From NCBI GenBank assembly GCA_903813345.2, contig CAIIXF020000006.1, forward strand, positions 31,168,024-31,232,023: a DNA stretch of 64,000 nucleotides, given 5' to 3'. How positions within the stretch are numbered: position 1 is the stretch's first letter; each line of letters starts with the position of its first letter. The notes below the pieces were generated by a model. The model was not told the DNA's origin. It did no database searches and saw only the letters and a program-made list of their open reading frames with translations. This document shows positions 1 through 10,229 of the stretch, one piece after another. Source of the stretch: Owenia fusiformis (taxonomy: Eukaryota; Annelida; Polychaeta; Sabellida; Oweniidae). A program made the position numbers and the translations under genes.

Positions 1-636
1 TGAGGGTTGACAGGGCTGTTATAGAATTACTTCGTTGTGGGGCTATTTCAACCAGATTGGCTTATTTTCTTGATTCACAGTGTCCGCCATGTTAGTTTTT
101 GAAAATCGAAACCTCCAACAGGTGAGGATTTATATGACTAGGTCTTACTGACCCCAGAAATATGAGTTATCGGCACTGGTCGAAATAACCCCATGGTCAG
201 AATAACCCCATGACGAAGTGAACACAGCGCATACAACGCGACGAACCTATGTGTCTACTATGCTACTTGGAACTCTCGGAGCGAATACTCCATGCGTTTC
301 AGCCAAACTTTTAAATGGTGCATTGAAGAAACGCGACTTTCCTTTGGGAAACATTTGGATCTTGCCTATAAAAACGTACCTGGTTCGGAAACAACACAGG
401 ACCTGCAGAAAGAATGGAGACACGGAAATAACTTGGCTTCCTTCGTTTCAAAACTCTCTTTACACACGCCACAATTATAAACGCCTCCTTCAGAACCTTT
501 CTCTGGCGGTTTTTCTGTCGATTCGGCTTCCATATCTAATGATTTCTAAACTTGTAAAAGGGCAATCTACTTTTTATCCTGGTAACTTTGATAACTTTCC
601 CGCACGACAACCGACTTGACCTACTTTGATTTGGGT
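1..636. other. non-coding; short inverted repeat
   Basis: ACTTCGTTGTGGGGCTATTT (28-47) is mirrored by GAAATAACCCCATGG and AATAACCCCATGACGAAGT (183-219), a small decayed palindromic element. A 133-codon frame at 218-619 has no recognised motif and no splice context. Confidence 0.5.
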
Positions 637-720
637 GTTACTAAATACCACCTAGGTGTCCCACACCTAGGTGCCCCTTTTCAGGTGTCCCTTTTCAGGT
701 GGCGGCGTGAGGCTTGGAAT
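637..720. repeat. CACCTAGGTG box cluster, left copy
   Basis: ACTAAATACCACCTAGGTGT, then CCCACACCTAGGTGCCCC, then GGTGTCCCTTTTCAGGTG. The inverse copy lies at 8080-8165. Confidence 0.7.
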
Positions 721-1227
721 ATAGGGAAATATTGGTCGATTAGACCCTGATATAAGTCAAATAATAGTACTAGAGTATGAATGGAGTTGTACTTTTCTTG
801 ATGAGGTAAGAATAAAAGTAGTTTTGTGACATTTTAAAGAGAAAAAACTAAGATATTTTTTCTAGATTTTTTTCTGACCATGTTGCTTTCGGAAAATAAA
901 AATCTCTCAACTTTCTATCAGCATTTCCAACACTGGTCTTTGTTATTACAAAACCAAAAGTTGTTGTATGTGTTCATCGTTGTATCATTTATATGAGATG
1001 GTTACAACAATTCTAAAGATTCAACTCTCTTGTCAAAGATGACCCAGGAACCCCAGGACCCTATCCTACAGATTTTCTTTATCAACCAGATATCAGTTCC
1101 TGGTCAGTTAGACTATATATCCTCTAGTCTGATATTAGATATAGTCACTAAGCAGTCAGTGTACAATGTACATGTCAGAGAATAAGTCTAGTACTAAGGA
1201 AAAGTGTATGTATATGTAGACTGAGCA

Positions 1228-1352
1228 ATAAAAAGTACATGACTTTGAACCCATGCACAGTAAAATTCAATAATTCTAGGATAGAAAATAGTATTCTATC
1301 CTAGAATTATTGAATTTTACTGTGCATGGGTTCAAAGTCATGTACTTTTTAT
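1228..1352. repeat. near-perfect 59-bp-arm hairpin
   Basis: Arms 1228-1286 and 1294-1352 are inverse copies (ATAAAAAGTACATGACTTTG start) with a 7-base loop AATAGTA. No mismatch was seen by eye. Confidence 0.9.
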
Positions 1353-1391
1353 ACAATACATAGAAAATAATGTATTGTGCATCTTCAGCAT

Positions 1392-1496
1392 TCAGCTGAG
1401 AAGATATCTAATGATCTCTCTAGACTCGGCATGATGCCTTGTTCTGTAGGCATCTGGATGAGGAATGGGAGCAGCTATTCTGCCATCAACTGAATA
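1392..1496 (-). CDS. possible terminal coding exon, unidentified gene
   Basis: On the minus strand a pyrimidine-rich tract ending CCCAAAG precedes an open frame of 34 codons that closes with TGA at 1394-1392. The peptide begins YSVDGRIAAPIPHPDAYRT and ends EIIRYLLS. Its proline and charge pattern and varied codon use look like a conserved C-terminus rather than intergenic DNA. I do not recognise the family, and no partner exon could be joined with confidence. It could be part of the same gene as the open stretches at 1781-1969 and 4511-4650. Confidence 0.45.
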   Translation of the reverse strand, partial: YSVDGRIAAPIPHPDAYRTRHHAESREIIRYLLS

Positions 1497-1780
1497 CTTT
1501 GGGGGAAAAAAACAGAAGCTGCTGTCAAGTCAGTTCAACGTAATATACGTATGTCACCTGCGATCCCAACATCTCAGTTTTACATACAGACATGGGCTTT
1601 CAACTAAATAATTATGAGAGTGCTTTAAAGCTCAAATATTGTTATATATCATTTTGCTACCAAGATACGACCACTTCCAAGTCAAGATTGTCCATTCATG
1701 AGTGCCTCGATAAGATCTACATGTACATTCTCTAAGTCATCATTTTTTTAAATAATTCAGTATTCGTGTATCCTAATCAT

Positions 1781-1984
1781 TCAATGTTCACTTTCAGCAT
1801 TACAACTTGCCATCAAAGCGCTGTACAAAATCCGATCAAAATGATGCTGAAATAGTAAAAGTCTGTGTGAAAGTGTAAGCTTGCCTGCACCCAAGCTTTC
1901 CCCAAGACTAGAATCATCATCAGGTTTGATATTAATGTTCAAATAATTATTGTCACTAGTTCCAGGCATAACCTAAAAGAAATT
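1781..1984 (-). CDS. possible exon, unidentified gene
   Basis: A minus-strand pyrimidine-rich acceptor (ttcttttag) is followed by a 63-codon open frame starting VMPGTSDNNYLNINIKPDDD and continuing with SLGESLGAGKLTLSHRLLLF. The acceptor and the acidic-to-hydrophobic pattern are suggestive. No clear donor is seen before the frame closes, and the family is unknown. Confidence 0.25.
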
Positions 1985-2457
1985 ATCAGTATCTATGTAA
2001 ATTGTTCATATACTGGATTTCATTTGCTTGAACAAATTTACTCAATATTTCATTAAGTTTATAGTCAAATTGTTTTTTTGCTCTTGTAAATGCTGATATA
2101 TGCCTCATGGTGTCATTGTGTATTACATGTAGCTTAGCTTTTTTCATGTATATTTTGTAACAATAATAATATAATATGTATAATGATAATTTGTGAGTAT
2201 GCACTTAAAAGTATCATTACTATACTTGTCAAAGTATAACCCAGTGGTCGAAACCCTTTCAAACAGATATGTTGATTTTTCTGTTATTTCAGCCAGAAGA
2301 GCAATTCCATGTTTTGGACACCACAACACAAAACATGAAAGATGAACAGTGGTTTGTGCTGACTCATTTAACCAGACAACAATAGTCTCAAAAATAACTA
2401 GAGGTAGGATATTATATATATTGTGATGTCACCAAGCATTAAGCATAGCAAGTTAAC

Positions 2458-3440
2458 AAAATTAAAAAAATCATTTTTCAACTTAATTTCTTTTTTTCCC
2501 TGGAAAAGAAAGGTATTATAAAAAGAATTTCAAAAACAATATTCAATTGTGAAGGTGTATCTTAAAGAAAATCAATTTTAGGGATCGGTCCTATTGAACT
2601 CAATTTAAATGTTCAAAACAGAAAAAACGGCTCTTACCCAAAATCATTTACTAGCTTTATTTTTGACATTTTAATGTTCTTTCTTTGTAATATACAACAT
2701 GGCGCACTCTTTTGAAAAAAATCACTAAATTATTTCTTGATTTCAACATTTTATGGTTGTTTGCGTATGATGGTTTGGTGAGCCTCTATAGCCTATAGAA
2801 TGCTAATGCAGTTGGAGTGAAATATAACAAAAATAAAAAATTCATTTTTCAACTGGTAAAGAGAGGTATTATAAAAAGAATTCAAAAACAATATTTAATT
2901 TGGAAGATGTAACTTAGAGAAAATCAATTTTAGGGATCAAACCTACTGAACTCAATGTAAAATGTTCAAAACTGAAAAAAACAGCTCTGACCTAAAATCA
3001 TTCACTTGCTTTATTTTTGACATTTTAATGTTCTTTCCTTGTAATATACAACATGGCGCACTCTTTTGAAAAAAATCACTAAATTATTTCTTGATTTCAA
3101 CATTTTAAGGTTATTTGCGTTTGATGTTTTGGTGAGCCTCTGGAGACTATAGAATGCTATGCAGGTGAGTGAAATATAACAAAAATAAAAGATTCATTTT
3201 TCAACTTTGATTTTCCTTTTCCTAGTAAAGAAAAGTATCATAAAAAGAATTTCAAAAACAATATTCAATTTAGAATATGTAACTTAGAGAAAATCAATTT
3301 TAGGGATCGGTCCTACTGAACTCAATATAAAATGATCAAAACTGAAAAAACGGCTCTAACCTAAAATCATTCGCTGGCTTTATTTTTGACATTCTAATAT
3401 TCTTTCCTTGTAATATACAACAACTTTTTTCAACTTTGAT
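2458..3440. repeat. three tandem copies of a ~360-bp unit
   Basis: Units begin at about 2458, 2828 and 3188 and share ATCATTTTTCAACTT, GAGAAAATCAATTTTAGGGA, CATGGCGCACTCTTTTGAAA and GGTGAGCCTCT. The third copy stops near AATATACAACAACTTTTTTC. Not recognised as a known family. Confidence 0.8.
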
Positions 3441-4510
3441 TTTCCTTTTTCCTGGTAAAGAATCCAATCAAAGCAAAATCTATTTCATCTTGACAAAAAG
3501 AGATTAAAATTTTCAAAGACCTTATGATTATACAATGCATTCTTACATTATAGCATTTATAAACAATGCTTTGACTTAATTGTTTGCATTAACATGTTGC
3601 ATATTACCCTTTTATCAAACAATAATCTGCTACAACTAGCCAAATATGGACTAAGGATTACAAAATATATTCTTTAATGATAGCTTCTCAAAACAATGCC
3701 TTGACTTGTTTACAAATGCTGTTGTATAATGCCGCTGTTATCAAACTCCAATCTTCTTCAACTAGAGAAAGAGATTAACTATTTCAAAGAACTATACATT
3801 TTACAATATCAATATATACCATTGGGCATATGAATTTTTAGATGACTACAATAATTAAAACTTTAACTTAAATCTTCTTAAATAAGTTTTTTCAATATAA
3901 GTCATACATAAGATTTCTAATAGGGGATTATTTTCAAATGACAGTAAAAAATGAACTCCCTTAGTAATCATTGCTTAGGGAGATGAAGGGGTATCCCATG
4001 TAAAAAAACTTGATGATGTTTGGAATTACACATAATTTGTGTCTTAATAGTATAACACTGTAATTGCAGGATAGAGAGTTATGAGAAGGTCGCAGGTAAA
4101 CTGTTCTCCACTTTAATGCTGCTGTAACATCTTGCTCCATCTGGCCTTGGCACAGGGTGTATGAGATATATACAACCAACTATGACTACCACCAGCAATA
4201 CCCTGTTGCCATCTCTCATAGTCCTTATTCCAGGTGTGGACGGTCCGACATAGAAACAGTTGTACCTTGATCTGCAGATAAAACTTATAGTGAGAATCTA
4301 GCTGCATCTGATCAACCATAACCACTCAGTGTTGGATTGTTAATATATGAAGTGAACTAGTTTATCAATAATGAGTTAAAGTCTGGATTACATCAGAGAT
4401 TATTATGAATGTACTATGTCATGGATTGTATTCTGCATTGTGGATTACATGTAATATACATGTAGTTCAAACTACATCCTGAGTTATATAGTGCATTATG
4501 GATCATATAC

Positions 4511-4650
4511 TTCAAGCTGACTGTATCAGCAATTATGACTGACTCTGTCTGGCTACCTCCTCCTCCAACATATAGATTAGGGAGAATAGCATTAGTCCCT
4601 TTAATGAACTGTAGAGCTAAGCTTGAAGTTTGCATAATTTCAAACTTGCA
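4511..4650 (-). CDS. possible internal exon, unidentified gene
   Basis: Minus-strand open frame between a candidate acceptor (gcag, 4654-4651) and a candidate donor (gtatat, 4510-4505). The peptide includes SLALQFIKGTNAILPNLYVG followed by a GGGG run and QTESVIIADTVSL. Composition is protein-like, but no family is recognised and the reading frame runs on past the donor, so it could be chance. A further open stretch at about 4113-4325 (SHYKFYLQIK, CRTVHTWNKDYERW) on the same strand may be another exon. Confidence 0.25.
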
Positions 4651-4740
4651 CTGCTATGGTATCTATAGTTATAAAAAGAGGATCTACTGCTATTGATGCA
4701 TCATGTTGTTGCTTTGTGAAATAATTGACTTGTAGTTTTG

Positions 4741-5271
4741 TTATGTCACCACCAAAAAGTGGTGACATATTCCATTTTTTGACAGCGGTTGGTGGTTAGC
4801 GGTTGGCAATCAGCATCTGTAACAAATTCTTACAACTTCCAATAACTTAACAAATACTGTTTAGACCAACTTCAATTTTTTTCAAAATCATCTAAAAGTT
4901 TTCAGAAGTTCAAATCTGACTTTACATTTATATTTGACCTTGACTGACCCTCTCAAGTCAAAAAAGGTCAAAAAGGTATTTTTTCAACTTGCTTCAAATT
5001 GACCAATATCTTTTTTCAAAATCATCTACAAGTTCTCAAATATTCAAATCTGACTATAGATTTGACCTTCAATGACATTCTTAAAGTAAAAAAGATTTGA
5101 CCTTTAATGACCTTCTCAGGGTCAAAAAGGTCTTTTTTCATCTTGCTTCAAATTGACCAATTTATTTTTTCAAAATCATCTACAAGTTCTCAGAAATTCA
5201 AATCTGACTTAAGATTGAACTCATAATACTGTGAGCACCTAGGTGGTGACATCTTGTTATTTATGCCTTGT
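4741..5271. repeat. ATGTCACC element with tandem core, copy 1
   Basis: Begins TTATGTCACCACC, a hairpin with GTGGTGACATA, then GCGGTTGGTGGTTAGCGGTT, CTGTAACAAATTCTTACAAC, a core of about three 130-bp units (CAAAATCATCTACAAGTTCT, TGACCTTCAATGAC type), and ends GGTGGTGACATCTTGTTATT, ATGCCTTGTT. The insertion splits the flanking repeat between GTAGTTTTGTT and GGCATCTT, with no clear target duplication beyond a shared TT. Confidence 0.8.
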
Positions 5272-6500
5272 TGGCATCTTGTCAGGGGTAGGGGAAAATT
5301 CAATTTTTATATAATTGTCATTGAAATCATGCTTAGAATCTTTCAACCTTTAATATCTAATATTATGTGTACATGAGACCATGTTGTTTAAATATTCAAT
5401 GTCTTATGTCATTATTTTGTGAAATAATTGACGTGTAGTTTTCTTGGCATCTCTAGGGGAAAATGTAGTTTTAATATCGTCATTGAAATCATGCTTAGAC
5501 TGGTTTAATCTTTAACATCTTATATAGTATGTACATGAAACCATCTTGTTTAAATTCAATGTCTTATGGCATTATCTTGTGAAATAATAGTTTTCTTGGC
5601 ATCTTGTTCGGGGTAGGGGAAAACACAAAATTTCAATATTGTCATTGATATCATGCTAAAACTGGTTTAATCTTTAACAAGTGTATCAGATGAGAAAATG
5701 AAAATTATGTAAATGCATTATTTAAAGACTTCCCTATTCATGTAATTCTCTTGTAAGTTGTTCTCTATGTTAAATGTAAATGCATACATTGAGGATGCAT
5801 ATATATCAAATTGTTCTATATGTCCTATATATCTATTTGTATGTTTATATATTTATTGAAATAATTGACTTGTAGATTTGTTGGCATCTCATTAGGGGTA
5901 GGGGAAAACGCAAATTCAGTAATATCAATGTTAATCATGCTTAGCCTGGTTTAATCTTAACATCTAATTATTATGTACATGAAACTACATGTACCGGATT
6001 TTCTCGCATATAAGCCCTGGGCGTATAACTGAAAGAAGGGGTAATTTCGTCTGTTATTTTACCTCTTATTTTTCGCCCATGGGCGTATAAGTGTACTGCT
6101 TTCAATTTTTGGCCCAGTGGGCTTAAAGGTGAGAAAAAAGAGAGACTACCATACCTACTGTTGTAGTCCTACCGCATGTTTTGTAAGAATTATAAAGGAA
6201 ATGTCATCTACTTGGACTTAATGTTGAAACAAAGTAACAACAGAACGATCCACCACTGCCACTTACGGTACAGCGTTGAACTTAATGTTGAAACAAAGTA
6301 ACAACAGAACGATCTGCCAGTGACAAAATACTCTTGAATTTATTGAAAAAATCAATAAATAGTCATTTTTTTATAGGCCCATGGGCGTATAAGCGTACTA
6401 CATTCGATTTTTGGCCCATGGGCTTAAATTTAGGGGGGCGTATATGCGAGAAAATCCGGTATGTTGTTTAAATATTCAATGTTTTATTTCATTATTTTTT
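5265..6500. repeat. diverged ~150-bp tandem units, interrupted by a MITE
   Basis: Blocks GGCATCTTGTCAGGGGTAGG, GTCATTGAAATCATGCTTAG, GTACATGAAACCATCTTGTT and AATAATTGACTTGTAG recur near 5265, 5440, 5590 and 5865; the tail of the last unit resumes at 6462 after the inserted MITE. A partial unit also precedes copy 1 of the ATGTCACC element at about 4715. Confidence 0.75.
5992..6461. mobile_element. MITE, CCGGATTTTCTCGCATATA ends, TA-flanked
   Basis: Terminal inverted repeat TACCGGATTTTCTCGCATAT on both sides, TA at the borders, and subterminal GGGCGTATAA boxes mirrored internally. It interrupts one unit of the surrounding 5265-6500 repeat, which gives its exact limits. Confidence 0.82.
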
Positions 6501-6599
6501 TATCATTTAAAAGTACAAGTGGAATGTAGAAAACAAGTTTTCCTAATAAAGTTCATTTATACACACAAAAAGATTTTGAGTCAATATTGTTTTTAGGAA

Positions 6600-8080
6600 G
6601 GAGTAATGGTTTCGGCCAACATACCACTGCATGCCACTTAAAATGTTTGTGAATCCTTCCCTGTGAATTTCATCTTATAGTGCATTTGATCAGTTTTTAA
6701 CATACAGGGTGTCCTAAAATATATGCACTCTGTTTATGTTGTTCTGTTATGTTTTCCAATATTTATAATATTTTGTCCATTCTCCATACTTAATACATGA
6801 TGAACAATAGACTAGATGCGAGTAGAAATACTTTGATTTACGTCATTAAATATTCAGAATTCAGTCAAAGTGATGTCTGAAATCTACATGTTAAAGGACA
6901 TCTAGAAATATGGTTTTGAAAATTGCTTATCAACTTTGAGGATTTAATCTATGAGAAAAATGTGATTTCTAGTTCGGGGAGATTCCCCATAGGCCCCATG
7001 TTATAAAACCACAAAAGTCTCACAACCTCTGATTTTTCAATTTCAATCTAACAGATGTTTTTTATATTTGAAGTGAGTAAAAGATGTGGCATTGTCCAAT
7101 ATTGTGAACTCTATAATATAGGCCTAGTATCTAATATAATATAATAGCAAAGACTTTATTTGGATAAATGTACTATGCTGTGTAAGGTGAGGCAATTGCC
7201 TCATCCCTGGCCTCACCTACGATGTAGATGTTACAAGCAACACTTATGTTGACATAATTCAAACAGGGTAGCCCCATTGGTCTGAATCCCAGTCGACCGA
7301 ATCATTCCTGAATCCCAATCATGCAAATTGTCCGAATCCCATTAGTCCGAATCATCTGAGGCCAAATTCCATTGGTCCAAATCTGAATCCAGTGGGATTT
7401 GGACGATTGCAGATTGGACAAATGGTGTGTAGTCATTCTAACAAAATATATGGATTTTGAACTATGATTATTATAGTCATCATTCAGGCCTCATTATTCT
7501 AATGTCATGTGGATAATTGGTATCCATTGGCAAAGTGCAATTTGTGTTATGGGTCTTGGCTGAGACGATCATAAAAGTTGTAAACCTTGTGTTACTGTGT
7601 TAAAATGAACAATCGCAACACCAATGTGCTATTTCTATACAGAATTAGAGTGTAATATACACAGTGACTGACATAATCGAATAGGAAATGACTCTTATAG
7701 TCTATGTGACTACACATTTATAAATCATAAGTTGATATATTATGACCGTCGATTAACCTCATTATGCGACATAATTTCGCAAGAAATACTAGTTCGTGAC
7801 TTTTGTGGATAATATTTCGGTATTTTGAGCAAATCTATTAAGCATATCGTCGTTAAACATTATGTATTTCGACCATACACGACCACTCGTAAACCCAAGT
7901 GGCGGCCATATTATTTTTTCTCGTCGAAGCCCTCTTCTTTGACACTTTTTTCATGCTATACAATGTCAGACTCGTATTAATTTATCAACCAACGAAATAT
8001 TTACAAAGCCATTTAAGTTACTGTAAAGTTTCAAAGAGTTTCCTTCACTAAAACATCGTTAATCAGTAGTCTAAAAATCC
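6600..8080. other. gene-free stretch with repeat fragments
   Basis: A single CAGGGTGTCCTAAAATA end at 6706 looks like a solo or eroded TA-MITE end. 7268-7430 holds repeated GGTCCGAATCCCA-like words. 7740-7935 is richer in CpG and includes, on the minus strand, ATGGCCGCCACTTGGG at about 7916, a possible but unproven 5' end of a minus-strand gene. Confidence 0.4.
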
Positions 8081-8165
8081 AGGTGCCCTAGGGGACACCT
8101 AGGTGTCCCCAGGTGGGGGCACCTAGGTGCGGGACACCTAGGTGGTATTTAGTATTACCCTTTGA
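8080..8165. repeat. CACCTAGGTG box cluster, right inverted copy
   Basis: Contains GGGGACACCTAGGTGTCCCC, GGCACCTAGGTGCGGGACAC and CACCTAGGTGGTATTTAGTA, the complement of the left cluster at 637-720. Confidence 0.7.
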
Positions 8166-10100
8166 TTTTCTGTAAGAACCACTGACTGCAGCCAGCACGT
8201 TCATTGCGAGGACTACAAAAACGGTAAAGATATATGGCGGTATTGCTCATTGGGTTAGAGATTATGTTTGCTAGTTTTGAGAAACTAGTTAAGGACTACA
8301 AGATCCTTGTAACTGATCAGGCAAAAATGCCTATAAAACGTATTTACTTATAAACTTATTGTTGATTGTTGTAACTAGGCATGTAAGGTACACTTAAACA
8401 TATGTGAAATATTTAATGATCTCTAAAGCTTCTTACTGACCCTGTCTAAGAGCTCAAAGATAATACCAGACAGAGATTTCTATTTAGTTATTGTCCTTTT
8501 ACAGTGTATGGTCTTCATTCTTAAAATCAATTTCTGAATTCTAACCGAGCAAACCAGAGTTTAGAACTAGACTCTGTGCTCAGAGTATTAATATCCTGAA
8601 ATTCCCAGGGAAAAGATGATACTATTAAGATATTATTTTTTAAAGTTGCTTTTCAATTTTCATTCCAGTATGTTTTGCAGTAAACATGCTGTGTAGTGTA
8701 TGGCATATTCACTGACCAATGCCAACATGATACTGAAGTATGCGATTGTCAATTACATCGATTGAACTAACGGGTAAAAGTTTATAAATTATAACATTGA
8801 TTACTGAATCAACAGTACAGTGTGTTGAATATAACAACTAATGCAGAAGTATCACTCAGCAATCACACGTAATAAATTTACTCAATAAATCCAGGATTCA
8901 TATATTCGTACTCGAATCACTAACTCTATTGGTAATCCAGCATAGTTTTACATTTTAACTCGATTTTCGCATCCAATCAAATTAAGGCGTTCTGTTTCAC
9001 GTTTTCACCTGTCATACTCACCTGCCGTATATGGCATATTCTTCGGGTGAGTATGACATATTCCGCAGGTAAGAATCGGGTATTCACTGAAATCAATGTA
9101 TCTACTACTGTATTTACAGCGGAATATTCCATACTCACCTGCGGAATATGCCATATGCCGCAGGTCAGTATGGCATATTCACCCATATCACAAATATCAC
9201 ACAACCATGAATATTTGCCATATTCCGCGTAACACAGTACAAGTCAGTTACATTTTATTACTCGTCAACTGATTCTCTCGACTGTCAATTTTGTTGACTG
9301 ATCATGTAATAATTTTGTTACAAACATGATGATCTGCATTTCTGTGTGAATACATTAATTCAAAGATTGGTCAATTTATGTAAGCATAATCATCCAATTA
9401 TCAAAACTGTTCACTAAATGTAACAATTTATTTGTGTATTTTAACAATGCCCGGTGATAGTAATAATTATCCGGGGAAATTATCCTGTAGCTTTGCAATG
9501 TTTCATCAGGGAAATTGATCAATTATTTATGTTTAAAAGAGACATTAAATTAATTTATGTCTCAAGTATTTTCAGATCTAAATATATTGAAAATTCGTAA
9601 CTCAAACAAATTGTTTGTTTACAGGGATACGGCACATTTATCTATTAGCTTATCCAGCTCCCTCTCCAACCCAACAAGTAATTACTTCATACACTGTGTG
9701 ATACAGTACCCAGAATGCCTGAATGTGGCATTAAATTGTGCCTGCAGATACATGAACACTATGAACAAGAAGAATCGCTGTCTTCAAAGAGACAGTACAC
9801 GTCTTCAGTGAATTACATGCACATTTTATTAGTTTCAAAGAACAATTGTTTCCAGTTCAATGTTTGTCTTTAAGAACAACTTTATCTGAGGTTTTATAGC
9901 TGAAGTATAACATAGCTGAAGTGCAATATATCCAGTGAGGTCTCTCCAGTGGGTAACTACAATATGGTTGCTTCAGATCTTTAGTACAGCAAGTTGTAGG
10001 TGACATGATAGCACCGTATATATGAACTGCATTTTGATTTTGGCAAGCCCGGTTTTGTTATCTTCAGATTTAGAAGAAGAAGAGTACAATCTGACATGGT
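8166..10100. other. gene-free stretch upstream of Pur
   Basis: Only a cluster of GCGGAATATGCCATA and CATACTCACCTGCGG words in both orientations at 9010-9240. The 84-codon frame at 9557-9811 has no recognised motif. Confidence 0.45.
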
Positions 10101-10229
10101 CTTGCCCAAATCAATCTGCCGCTGACTGTGTCTCCTAAGAGTGTTTTCTTATGATAATTTTAATAATGACGTGAATATTCATGAGAGCTCAGAACGAGGC
10201 TGAAAGATTGGATTGCGAAGGGTAGCACC
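10100..10229 (+). promoter_or_regulatory. Pur 5' UTR / promoter-proximal region
   Basis: Immediately upstream of the Pur ATG; ends GGGTAGCACC before ATG, a good initiation context. No TATA box at a clear distance. Transcription start is unknown. Confidence 0.4.

Noticed and set aside
218-619. 133-codon frame near the left edge
   Set aside because: No recognised motif, no splice context, and an overlapping alternative frame is equally open.
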